Assembly (NCBI GenBank): GCA_963785155.1
Contig: CAWAUB010000007.1
Location: 496,001-560,000 of the forward strand
Direction of reading: 5' to 3'
From: DASUSH01 sp963785155
GTDB taxonomy: Bacteria; Actinomycetota; Thermoleophilia; Solirubrobacterales; 70-9
DNA: 64,000 nt
In this document: in pieces, positions 17,738 to 26,711 of the stretch
Layout of the letters: each line of letters starts with the position of its first letter
Position numbering within the stretch: the first letter of the stretch is position 1
Position numbers and translations under genes: made by a program
The notes under the pieces: generated by a model
Databases searched by the model: none
Told to the model about the DNA's origin: nothing
What the model saw: only the letters and a program-made list of their open reading frames with translations

Positions 17738-19702
17738 ATGCGTGCCGCGATTGCGCTTGCGCTGCTGGTGCCGGTTCTTCTGTCGGCCCCATCTGAGGCC
17801 GGGGCGCACTCCGGGCTCGCCGACTCCGACCCGCCGATCGGCGCCTCCCTCGGTGCGTCGCCGGCCACGGTCCAGCTCACGTTCACTGAGCGTCCGGAGC
17901 CCTCGCTGTCGGCGGTCAGCGTGCTCAACGCCGAGGGCCGAGGCCGTCGAAACCGGGAAGGCCGCGCCCGCTGCCGGGAATCCGCTGACGCTGGAAGTGC
18001 CGGTGAAGCAACTCGAGCGCGGCGTCTACACGGTCGATTACGACGTGATCTCAGAGGTCGACGGGCACGCGACGGCGGGCACGTACTCATTCGGAGTCAT
18101 GGCATCGCCCGGCACATCCGCGGGGGAAACCACCGCGACCACCGACGTGAACCCATCGGCGTTCGAGCTGGTCGCTCGTTGGATCCTTCTGCTTGGCCTC
18201 GTGGTCCTCCTCGGCGCGGCGGTTGCGGGCGTGGCTCGATTCGGCGGGACCGGGGGTACGGATCTTCTTCTCGCCGCCGCCGGCTGGTCGATCTCCGTGA
18301 TCGGCCTCGTCCTCTTCGCGGAGGCGCAGCGACGGGCTGCGACCTCGTCCCTCGGCGAACTTCTCGACACCGCGGTCGGCGAGGCGCTTGTCTGGCGCGG
18401 CGCCGGGCTCGGTATTGCGGGAGTGGCGCTTCTCCTCGCCGCGTGGGTGCCGCGGATACGCCGACCCGCGCTGACGGTCGCCGCCGTCGGAGCCCTGGCG
18501 ACGATCGCGGTCCACGTCGAGGCGGGGCATGCGGCAGCGGGTACCTGGTCCGAGCTCTTGACGGTCGTCTCCCAGGTCGCCCACTTCGCCGCCGCAGGCA
18601 TCTGGTTCGGAGGACTCGCCGCACTCATGCTCGGCATCCGCGGGGAGCCCTCCGCGAACAAGGCGGTCGCCGTCCGCCGTTTCGCACTCGTCGCTGCGGG
18701 CGCGCTGGTCGTGGTCGTCGCGACCGGAACCCTGAGGGCGATCGACGAGCTGACTTCACCGGCCGACCTGCTCGAGACCGGCTACGGCCGCGCGGTGCTC
18801 GCGAAGATCGCTCTGATCGCGCTGATCGCCGCGCTCGCGATACGCAATCGCCGCCGCAACGTTCCCGCGGCCGGATCGGACCTTGACCCGCTCCGGCGAA
18901 CATCTCGAATCGAGCTCGGGCTCGCCGCCGGCGCGATCGCCGTCGCCGCCGTACTCGGCACCCTCGCGCCGCCCGTCACCGGACAAACCGAGGCGGCGAC
19001 CGGGGGGCCGGCCGCTGCACTCTCCGTCTCGGGTACGGACGATGCGGACAGCGTCGAGGTGCAGCTCGACGTCGCGTCCGCCGAGCCCGGCCCGAACACG
19101 TTCGAAGCCCTGATCGAGGACGCCTCCGGCGAACCCGTGGCCGCCGACGAGGTAACGCTCGAGTTCGATCCCCTCGAGGACCCGGGCGTCCCCGTGACCT
19201 CGCTGAAACTTGAGCCAGCGGGCGTAGGGGAGTTCACGGCCACCGGCGGCAATCTCAAATTCGACGGCCGTTGGGGCGTGACCGCGGTGATCGAGGGCGA
19301 CGACGGCAGGGTGGAGGTCCCGCTGGAGCTCGAGGTCCCGACCACCGGACCAGCCTCAGACGGTCTTCCGCCCCCCGGGCGAACTGCCCGAGTACAACAT
19401 TCAGCTCGTGAGAGAGCGCCGGTTTCATATACGCTGATCCCGACCCCGAGCGTGCCGGGCCGAGTCGTCTGCGCATCACCGTCGCTACGGTGTTCGGTGA
19501 CGTCGCGCCGGTGAACCAGATCGTCGTCACGGACCTCTCCGACGGTACGGATCGACGGCTCCTGACCCGCAGGCTGGCCGCGGGGCGCTTCGCCACCGAG
19601 ACCGTTCTCGAGGCCGGTACGAACGTGATCTCGGTGGTGGCCAACCCAGCATCGAGAGCCCGCGCGCGTGCTGTCTTCGAGCTCGAGATCCCGCCTGGCT
19701 GA
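17738..19702 (+). CDS. CopC-CopD fusion copper protein, about three frameshifts
   Basis: N-terminal CopC-like domain after a signal peptide (LALLVPVLLSAPSEAGA), with a mature N-terminal His (AHSGLADSDPPIG) and EVDGHATAGTYSFGV. Then eight predicted membrane helices of the CopD type (about 18160-18990) and an extracellular YtkA/FixH-like C-terminal domain (VQLDVASAEPGPNTFEALIED). CopC/CopD bind and import copper. Frames change near 17935, near 19375 (at a run of six C and three G) and near 19436; the last stretch FGDVAPVNQIVVTDLSDGTD ends at 19702. The multicopper oxidase follows, so this is probably a copper-handling unit. Confidence 0.75.
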
Positions 19703-19750
19703 TGGGCCGGGATACTTGCGAAGCGTCCGGTCGGGTGGTAAAACCAACGT

Positions 19751-19790
19751 GAGCGGGGACGTTTCCGGGAGAGCGGGGACGTTTCCGGAA
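19751..19790. repeat. Tandem 20-base repeat GAGCGGGGACGTTTCCGGRA
   Basis: Two head-to-tail units (19751-19770 and 19771-19790) differ at one base. The core GGGGACGTTTCC is palindromic if G.T pairs are allowed. It lies between the copper-protein gene and the oxidase start, outside coding sequence if the oxidase begins at 19815. REP-like. Confidence 0.6.
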
Positions 19791-19814
19791 GAGCTAAGGA
19801 AGGCGGCGGTACAG

Positions 19815-22470
19815 GTGGTAGGTCGAACGTTGTCACGCCACTGGCGCGTTCTCGGGCTGGGTGCGATGGTCGGGGTCGCGCTTCTCACGCTCCTTCTCCT
19901 ACGCCTGGATCAGAGCCAGGCGACCTCGGGCGGCGACCCCTACAGCGTCCCCGAAGCGGTTGACACGAACCCAGCCGCCGACATCATCGAGACGACCCTG
20001 ACCGCCGACGAGTCGACCGTCGAGGTCGGCCCCAACGGGATTACCGCCAAGGCACAGACCTACAACGGGTCGATCCCCGGGCCGACAATTCGGGCGAAAG
20101 TCGGGGACGAGCTGATCGTCCACCTCGAAAACAAGCTCGATAGGCCGACCGCGATCCACTGGCACGGGATCGAGCTGCCGAACGCGATGGACGGCACCCC
20201 GTTCGTGCAGCAGGAGGTCGCACCCGGAGGTTCCTTCCTCTACAAGTTCGAGTTCCTACGGCCGGGCATCTACTGGTACCACCCGCACCACCACTCCTCG
20301 ACCAACCAGGTCTACAAGGGCCTCTACGGGATGATCGTCGTCGAGGACCCGAACGACGCGGCACTGCGCGCCAATGGCACGCTGCCGCCGCTGAGCCAGA
20401 CCAGGCAGATCGTGCTCAGCGACATCACCGTGTGCAAGAACCAGGGGAACAACGACTTCGCGACCTACGACCCGGTGGCCCCGTTCAACAGCCCGCGCCC
20501 CACGTCAGCGGAGCAGCGCTCGTGAACCAGGCACAGCCGAACGTAAAGACCCTCTGCGAGGGCCCAGCCGCGCGCCAACCTATCCGATCGACGAGGAGGG
20601 CGAGAACCGTGTGCCCTTCCAGGCGGGCGATATCCCCAACACCCAGACGAGCGGCGGCGACGCCGAACCGTGTCAACGAGGGCCAGACCGTGCTCACCAA
20701 CGGCAAGAACGTCGGCGGGCGCGCGGCGGCCCACTGCCCTGGGGCCCTGGGGCGCTCCGGGCGCGCTCGCTCCGGGCGCGTCAACGCTGGCCGTCTCGGC
20801 GGGCCAGGGAATCCGGCTACAGATCCTGAACGCCGCTTCCACGCGGTTCATGCGCCTGCGCCTGACCAGTCAGGCGGGGGCGAACTTGCAGTCTGCGCCG
20901 CATCGGCGGCGAGGGTGGCCTGCTCAACAACGTGGTGACCAGGAGGGCGGAGATGGCCGGGGCCCGTTCTCCCGGGGGCCGAGGCGAGCTTCGACACGCG
21001 CTACGACGCCGGCGAGATCCTGCTCGATCCGGGGACCCGGGCGGACGTCGTCGCCGAGATTCCGACCGGGAACGCCCATGGGCAGACGTTGACCCTATGG
21101 ACCGAGGACTACTAGCGCACGGGCCCGGCCAGCAACTTCACCAACATCCCGACCGTCCCGGTGGCGCACTTCACCGTGACCGGCAACGCCGCGACTACGA
21201 CCTCCCGAATAACGCACCGTTGCGGGCCGCGACCGGCGACCTCGTGGAGACGCTGGGCGGCCCGACCGCCAACCTCCTCAACCCCGCGGCGTTCTCGCCG
21301 GCGAAGACGGGCCAGGCGGGACAGAACATCACGCTGGAGAACAACGTGGTGAACCCGCACTCTGTCCCGCCGAACATGCCGAATGCGCTGGGCATCGGTG
21401 ATGGCGCGACCGAGTTCTACGGGGAACATGAGCCCGAGGGCGACTACCAGGACGCCGCGCATATCGGATCGTCCCGGTATGCCAAGAGGGGCGACCGCCT
21501 CCAGCTCACGGTGCAGAACACCACCAACGCCAACCACCCATTCCACCCCCACGGCTTCTCGATCCAGCCGATCTCACTGGCGGGCCCGGCCGCCAACGAC
21601 GACTACATCTGGCCGTACAAGGAGTTCCGCGACAACGTCGACGTCCCGCCCGTTTACACGCTCACCTACCGCGTCAGAATCGATCCGCGACCGCTCCCCG
21701 ACGGGACCACCTCCGGCGGCGAGGAAGGCCGCTGGCTGTTCCACTGCCACATCTTCTTCCACGCCACCGACGGCATGATCAGCGAGCTCGTCGTCACGAG
21801 CCCGAACGGCAACGAGCGCCCGAACGTGAACGTCAACGGCACCTCCGCCACCGTCACCGAGGGACAGACCGCCGCGATCACCGGCACGTTCAAGGACCCC
21901 GACGGAAACAACGTGACCCTGAGTGCATCCGAGGGCAACGTGACCACCACCGGCGGCGGGAATTACAGCTGGGACCTTCCCAACGCCGGCGGCTCGGACC
22001 GGTTTGTCTACATCACGGCGACCGACTCGGCCGGCCTGCGCTCGCAGATGCCCTTCTTCCTTGATCTCAGCGCGGCCCCGCCCGGGCCGGAGCCGGAGCC
22101 GGAGCCGAACCTGCCGCCGGAGCTTACGAACCTGCGGATAAAGCCCGATGCGTTCCGCGCATCCGGCAAGGACACTCCGGAGCAGCGCAAGAAGAAGAAG
22201 GGGACGGAGATCCGCTTCTTCCTCTCCGAGCCGGCCACGGTGAATTTCAAGATCAAACACAAGCCGCCGAAGAACTCCAAGAAGAAGCGCCAGCCCGCCC
22301 AGAAGTTCATCCGGGAGCTCGGTCCGGGCGAACAGGCGGTGCGCTACACAGGGACTGTCGATGGCGAGAAATTCAAGCCCGGCAAGTTCCAGTTGTTCGC
22401 CGAGGCGGTCGACGACGGCGGCCTGAAGTCGGCCAAGCCGAAGGTGTCGTTCAAGATCAGCGGCAACTGA
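19815..22470 (+). pseudogene. Multicopper oxidase, about seven frameshifts and one in-frame stop
   Basis: GTG at 19815 follows AAGGAAGG by 11 bases; one membrane helix (GAMVGVALLTLLLLRLD) anchors it. Copper motifs are present: HWHGIELPNAMDGTPF and YWYHPHHHSS in the first cupredoxin domain, FHPHGFSI and LFHCHIFFHATDGM in the last. A Ca/Ig-like domain and a Lys-rich tail (KHKPPKNSKKKRQ) follow, ending at 22470. Between about 20490 and 21190 the reading frame changes about seven times and has a TAG at 21114-21116 where CAG would fit. The rest is clean. Either a dense patch of consensus errors or a decaying gene. Confidence 0.75.
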
Positions 22471-22476
22471 GCGCCG

Positions 22477-22501
22477 GTTTCTCGATTCTCGCGTGGGGTA
22501 A
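22477..22501 (+). promoter_or_regulatory. SigB-like promoter GTTT-N15-GGGTAA
   Basis: GTTT at 22477-22480 and GGGTAA at 22496-22501 with a 15-base spacer match the general-stress SigB/SigF consensus of actinobacteria (GTTT-N14-16-GGGTA). It sits 34 bases upstream of the small basic gene's GTG start. Confidence 0.5.
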
Positions 22502-22505
22502 ATCC

Positions 22506-22525
22506 CTCTCGAAAGCAGTCGAGAG
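22506..22525 (+). promoter_or_regulatory. Leader hairpin overlapping the Shine-Dalgarno
   Basis: CTCTCGA (22506-22512) pairs perfectly with TCGAGAG (22519-22525). The 3' arm runs into the Shine-Dalgarno GAGGAGG, so folding would partly hide it. The predicted transcription start from the SigB-like promoter lies at about the first base of this hairpin. Confidence 0.4.
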
Positions 22526-22534
22526 GAGGTCCAC

Positions 22535-22708
22535 GTGCCACCCCGCGGAGTCAAGAAGGGAACCAAGCGCGCTCGCCAGTACGAGCACGTTAAGAAGAGC
22601 GAGAAGCAGGCTGGCCGCTCGGAGGGCCGCGCCGAGGAGATCGCCGCGCGCACCGTGAACAAGGAGAAGGCTCGCTCCGGCGAGTCGCGCACCGCATCGC
22701 GCAGTTAG
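22535..22708 (+). CDS. Small basic protein, 'plasmid stabilization'-like family
   Basis: 57 residues, GTG at 22535 with an excellent Shine-Dalgarno (AGGAGG, five bases before the start). The sequence pattern PPRGVKKGTKRARQYEHVKK...RAEEIAARTVNKEKARSGES matches a widespread family of very small, highly charged proteins often annotated as plasmid stabilization proteins, without solid experimental support. Lys/Arg/Glu-rich, with no hydrophobic core, so probably disordered or nucleic-acid binding. A SigB-like promoter suggests stress or stationary-phase expression. Confidence 0.8.
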   Translation: MPPRGVKKGTKRARQYEHVKKSEKQAGRSEGRAEEIAARTVNKEKARSGESRTASRS

Positions 22709-22781
22709 TCACAGCCGCCGCAGTCCGGCCTAGTCCATAGGCTCCTCTTGTGGGCCGATCCATCCCAGGGCGGGGGCTCCG

Positions 22782-24392
22782 ATGAAGTGGGGCATTCTCG
22801 CCGTGCTGGGCGCCGCCCAGTTCCTGATGGTCCTCGACCAGGCCGTCATGAACGTGGCGATCTCGCAGCTCGTCGAGGACTTCGACACGACGGTCACCAC
22901 GATCCAGATGGTGATCGCCCTATACGCGCTCGTGATGGCGGCGCTGATGGTCACCGGCGGCAAGCTCGGCGACATCTGGGGCAGGCGGCGGGCGTTCACG
23001 ATCGGCCTGTGCATCTACGCCGTCGGATCGGCGCTCACGGCGGCGTCCTGGAGCGTGCCCAGCCTGATCCTGGGCTGGTCGGTCCTCGAGGGCATCGGCG
23101 CCGCGCTCGTCATACCCGCGCTGCTCGCCCTGGTCGCCGGAAACTTTGAGGGACCGAAACGCGCGCTCGCCTACGGCGTTCTCGGCGGCGTCGCCGGTGC
23201 CGGTATCGCCGTCGGCCCGATCCTCGGCGGCTGGGCGACGACGGAGCTGTCTTGGCGCGTCGTCTTCGTCGGGGAGGTAGTGGTCGCGGCGCTGATCCTG
23301 ATCGGTGCGAGGAAACTCACCGATCCGGAACGCGAGGGGCGGAAGCCTCAGCTCGACTGGGTCGGATCGGTGCTCGCCGCCCTCGGCCTGTCGACGGTCG
23401 TCATCGGCGTGCTCCAGGCGAGCAACTGGGGCTGGCTCAAACCGCTGAACTCCCCGGTGGAGCCCTTCGGCTTCTCGCTGACGCCGTTCATGATCGCCGC
23501 CGGCCTCCTGATCCTTGCCGGGTTCCGAGCGTGGCAGCGCCATCGCGAGGAAGGAGGACAAGACCCGTTGGTCCACTTCCGCATGTTCGGGATCCCGAGC
23601 TTCCGCGGCGCTCTCTCGATGCTCCTCGCGCAGAACCTGATCCTCATGGGAATCTTCTTCACGGTCCCGCTCTACCTCCAGGTGGTTCTCGGCCTCGACG
23701 CACTCGAAACCGGAATCCGCATGCTGCCGGCATCGATCGGGCTCTTCATCGCGGCGCTAGGCGGCTCGAGGCTGGCGGGCCGGTTCGCACCTCGGCCGAT
23801 CGTCCGGGTCGGGTTGGCGGTCACGCTCGTCTCGACGCTGATGCTCCTCGCGGTGGTCGAGCCCGACCTCAACAACGGTCCGTTCCTCGCCGCGATGGGC
23901 GTGCTCGGCCTCGGGATGGGCCTGGTCGTCTCCCAGCTCGGGAACGTTGGCCAGTCCGCCGTCACGGACGACGATCGAAGCGAGGCCGGCGGGCTTCAGA
24001 GCACGGCGCAACAACTCGGCTCCTCGCTCGGCACGGCGCTGCTCGGCGCCGTCGTCCTGACCGGGCTCATCTCGGCCTTTACCGCGAACATCGAGGCCGA
24101 TGAGCGCGTTTCCAGCGAGGTCGAGGCGCAGGTGGCGACCGAGGTGGGCGGAGGCGTGAGCTTCGTGTCCTCGGACGAGGTCCGCGCGAGCGCAGCAGAC
24201 GCCGGCGTGGATACGGCTACCGCCGACGCCCTCGTCGAGAACTACGAGGACGCGCAGCTGAACGCCCTGAAGACCGCCTTCCTGTTCGCCGCGTTCATCG
24301 TCGTCGCGTCGTTCTGGAGCACCCGCCGGTTACCCACCGAGCGCCTCGGTGAGGCGCAGCCTGGCTTGGAGCCTGCGCCCGAACCGGCCTGA
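22782..24392 (+). CDS. MFS transporter, DHA2 (14-TM) family
   Basis: 536-residue drug:H+ antiporter-like protein. Motif A (GGKLGDIWGRRRAF) is at about residues 66-79, motif C-like GGVAGAGIAVGPILGGW at about 130-146, and fourteen hydrophobic helices are predicted. The start (VLGAAQFLMVLDQAVMNVAI) is typical of EmrB/QacA members, with Asp in helix 1. A soluble loop of about 80 residues before the last helix (VGGGVSFVSSDEVRASAADA) is common in actinobacterial members. ATG at 22782. The ion channel gene follows after four bases. Substrate unknown. Confidence 0.92.
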   Translation: MKWGILAVLGAAQFLMVLDQAVMNVAISQLVEDFDTTVTTIQMVIALYALVMAALMVTGGKLGDIWGRRRAFTIGLCIYAVGSALTAASWSVPSLILGWSVLEGIGAALVIPALLALVAGNFEGPKRALAYGVLGGVAGAGIAVGPILGGWATTELSWRVVFVGEVVVAALILIGARKLTDPEREGRKPQLDWVGSVLAALGLSTVVIGVLQASNWGWLKPLNSPVEPFGFSLTPFMIAAGLLILAGFRAWQRHREEGGQDPLVHFRMFGIPSFRGALSMLLAQNLILMGIFFTVPLYLQVVLGLDALETGIRMLPASIGLFIAALGGSRLAGRFAPRPIVRVGLAVTLVSTLMLLAVVEPDLNNGPFLAAMGVLGLGMGLVVSQLGNVGQSAVTDDDRSEAGGLQSTAQQLGSSLGTALLGAVVLTGLISAFTANIEADERVSSEVEAQVATEVGGGVSFVSSDEVRASAADAGVDTATADALVENYEDAQLNALKTAFLFAAFIVVASFWSTRRLPTERLGEAQPGLEPAPEPA

Positions 24393-24396
24393 TCCC

Positions 24397-25086
24397 GTGC
24401 GTCTTGCCGACTCTCACACCGGATTCCACTACGGACCGCTGCTCGGCCTGATCGGGCTCTCGCTCGTCTTCCAACTCGCGGCTCCGAGCAGCGACTGGGC
24501 GCGCTTCGTCACGGTGGTGCTTCAGGGCGCGACTCTGTTGCTGGCGCTCTGGACCTCCGGGGCGCGCCCCGCGGTGATGAGGATCGCGACGGTGTTCATC
24601 GCGCTCGCGTTCATCGGCTCGATCACCGCTCTGATCACCGGCGGCGACTCCGGTAAGGCGGCGACCGCCATCGTCAACGTCCTGCTGGTCGGCATGGCAC
24701 CGGTCGCCGTTGCAATCGGCGTGGTGAGGAACGTGCGCGAAACCCACGCCGTGACGTTCACGACGATGTTCGGTGTCCTTTGCATCTACCTGATGCTCGG
24801 CATGGTGTTCAGCTTCGCCTATGGGGCGATCGACGCCCTCGGGTCTGAGAGCGTGTTCGTCGAGACGCTCAATCCCGGCCAGGCGGACTTCCTCTACTAC
24901 AGCTACACAACGCTCACCACGACGGGGTTCGGTGACCTCACCGTGAACGGTGGCCTCGCGCGAGCGTTCACGATCTCCGAGGCGCTCCTCGGCCAGATCT
25001 ACCTGGTGACGGTCGTCGCCGCGATCATCTCGAACATGCGGCCGCGGCGCCAGCAGGGCGAGGAACGTCAGTCCTCCGACGCGTAG
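24397..25086 (+). CDS. Two-pore-loop-type potassium ion channel protein
   Basis: 229 residues from the GTG at 24397, four bases after the MFS stop. About four N-terminal membrane helices precede a pore region: a helix, then YYSYTTLTTTGFGDLTVNGG, where TTGFGD is the K+ selectivity filter (GFG variant of GYG), then a final helix. No regulatory RCK domain; the C terminus is short and charged. Likely an Ion_trans_2 channel. Its end overlaps the convergent MFS gene by 19 bases. Confidence 0.87.
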   Translation: MRLADSHTGFHYGPLLGLIGLSLVFQLAAPSSDWARFVTVVLQGATLLLALWTSGARPAVMRIATVFIALAFIGSITALITGGDSGKAATAIVNVLLVGMAPVAVAIGVVRNVRETHAVTFTTMFGVLCIYLMLGMVFSFAYGAIDALGSESVFVETLNPGQADFLYYSYTTLTTTGFGDLTVNGGLARAFTISEALLGQIYLVTVVAAIISNMRPRRQQGEERQSSDA

Positions 25087-26609
25087 GCGGCCAGCAGCTC
25101 CTGCTCGCGCTCGCGGCGCGGGAACTTGAAGAAGACGAGGGCCGCACCGAGCACGATCGCCACGATCCCGGCGATGTAGGCCCACTCGTCTCCCTGCAGG
25201 AATGACTCCCGAGCGGCGGCGATGATCTGCTTTCCGTACTCCGGGTACTGCTTCGCCACCTCGGCCGCACCGGCGAAGGACTTGGTCAGCTCGCCCTGCA
25301 CATCCTCGGAGACCTTGTTCGCGGCGGGCGAGGACGCCACCGCGGCGCCAGCCGCCGCCGCGTATCCCGCGGTCAGGACGGCGCCCATGATCGATTGCAT
25401 GACCGCGCCGCCGAGGTCGCGCTGGAGGTCGGCGGTTCCCGAAGCCATCCCCGCCCGGTGGACGGGGACCGACCCGGTCAGCGAGTGCGACGCCGGCGTG
25501 CCGGCGAAGCCGACGCCGATGCCCACCAGTGCGTAGGCGAGCCCCACCGCCCAGTACGAGACGGCCTCGTCCCAGAGCGCCAGCATCGCGACGAACCCGA
25601 GCAGGCAGAACACGTACCCGATCAGGAGCGTCGCCCTCGCGCCCTTCGCCTCGACCAGCTTCGCCGATCGGGGAGCAACGAGGACCATGAAGATCGCCCC
25701 GGGGAGGATCGCGGCCCCCGCCTCGAGCGTTGAATAGCCGAGAACGTTCTGCAGGTACTGCTGACCGACGAACATCGCGCCCATCAGCGCGCCGAACACG
25801 ACGATCCCCGCGCACGCTGCGACCCAGAACGTCGGCCGGCCGGCCACCTTCAGGTCGTAGAGCGGCACTCGAACGCGACGCTGTCGGACTATGAACGCGA
25901 CGGTCGCCGCGACGGCGATCGCCGCCAGGCCGATCGCGACTGCCCCCTTGCCCGGCACCGGCGCGAGGTTGATCGCAAGCACGATCCCCGCGACCAGCAG
26001 GACCGAGAGGATGCCCCCGAGGTTGTCAACGGGGTCAGTGGTCTCGTTGACGTTGGCTGGCACGAACCGCAGGGCGAGGACGAGCGCGATCACGGCCAGC
26101 GGCAGGGTCACGATGAAGACCGAGGCCCAGTCGAATTGTTCGAGCAGCGCGCCCGAGATCAGCGGCCCGAGAGCGGTGATCCCGCCGCCGATGCCGGACC
26201 AGAGTGCGATCGACCTCGTCCGGCCGGGTCCCGACCAGAGCGCCGTGATCAGCGCGAGCGTCGTCGGGTAGGCCATGCCCGCGGCGACTCCGCCGAGCAG
26301 CCGGCCGCCGAAGAGGATGCCGATCGTCGGCGCCAGCGCCGCGATCAGGGAGGCCGGGATGGAGAGCGCCATCCCGAGGACGAGCATCCGCTTGCGGCCA
26401 TAGCGGTCGCCGAGCGCGCCGAGGTAGAGGACGGAGGCCGCGAGGCCCAGCGAGTAGCCGACGGCCACGAGGTCGAGCTGCGTCTGTGACGCGTCGAAGG
26501 CGTCGCCGATCGACGGGAGCGCAACGTTCGCCACCGCGAGGTTCAGGTTCGCGACGGCCGCGACGGCGATCAGGGTCGCGAGGACGGCGCCGGCGCGCTT
26601 GGGTGCCAT
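25068..26609 (-). CDS. MFS transporter, EmrB/QacA-like
   Basis: 513 residues with about fourteen predicted membrane helices. N-terminal NLNLAVANVALPSIGDAF, motif A as GALGDRYGRKRM at about residues 64-75, and GIGGGITALGPLISGALL near 138-155 are typical of multidrug efflux members. A loop before the last helix (VQGELTKSFAGAAEVAKQYP) is soluble. ATG at 26609. Convergent overlap with the channel gene. A 6-bp inverted repeat just upstream of the start suggests local repression. Substrate unknown. Confidence 0.92.
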   Translation of the reverse strand: MAPKRAGAVLATLIAVAAVANLNLAVANVALPSIGDAFDASQTQLDLVAVGYSLGLAASVLYLGALGDRYGRKRMLVLGMALSIPASLIAALAPTIGILFGGRLLGGVAAGMAYPTTLALITALWSGPGRTRSIALWSGIGGGITALGPLISGALLEQFDWASVFIVTLPLAVIALVLALRFVPANVNETTDPVDNLGGILSVLLVAGIVLAINLAPVPGKGAVAIGLAAIAVAATVAFIVRQRRVRVPLYDLKVAGRPTFWVAACAGIVVFGALMGAMFVGQQYLQNVLGYSTLEAGAAILPGAIFMVLVAPRSAKLVEAKGARATLLIGYVFCLLGFVAMLALWDEAVSYWAVGLAYALVGIGVGFAGTPASHSLTGSVPVHRAGMASGTADLQRDLGGAVMQSIMGAVLTAGYAAAAGAAVASSPAANKVSEDVQGELTKSFAGAAEVAKQYPEYGKQIIAAARESFLQGDEWAYIAGIVAIVLGAALVFFKFPRREREQELLAAYASED

Positions 26610-26612
26610 CGG

Positions 26613-26629
26613 TGGACGTTATCCGTCCA
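26613..26629. promoter_or_regulatory. Candidate operator TGGACG-N5-CGTCCA
   Basis: Perfect 6-bp inverted repeat (26613-26618, 26624-26629), three bases upstream of the minus-strand MFS start codon. The symmetry fits a TetR/MarR-like repressor site; no regulator gene is adjacent. Confidence 0.35.
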
Positions 26630-26711
26630 TCGCCGGGGGCGGAGCCCGAATAGCATCACGCCTGTACATGGGCGAGATGCGTTGAGATCACGGCTGGAAG
26701 GCCGCCGCGCC

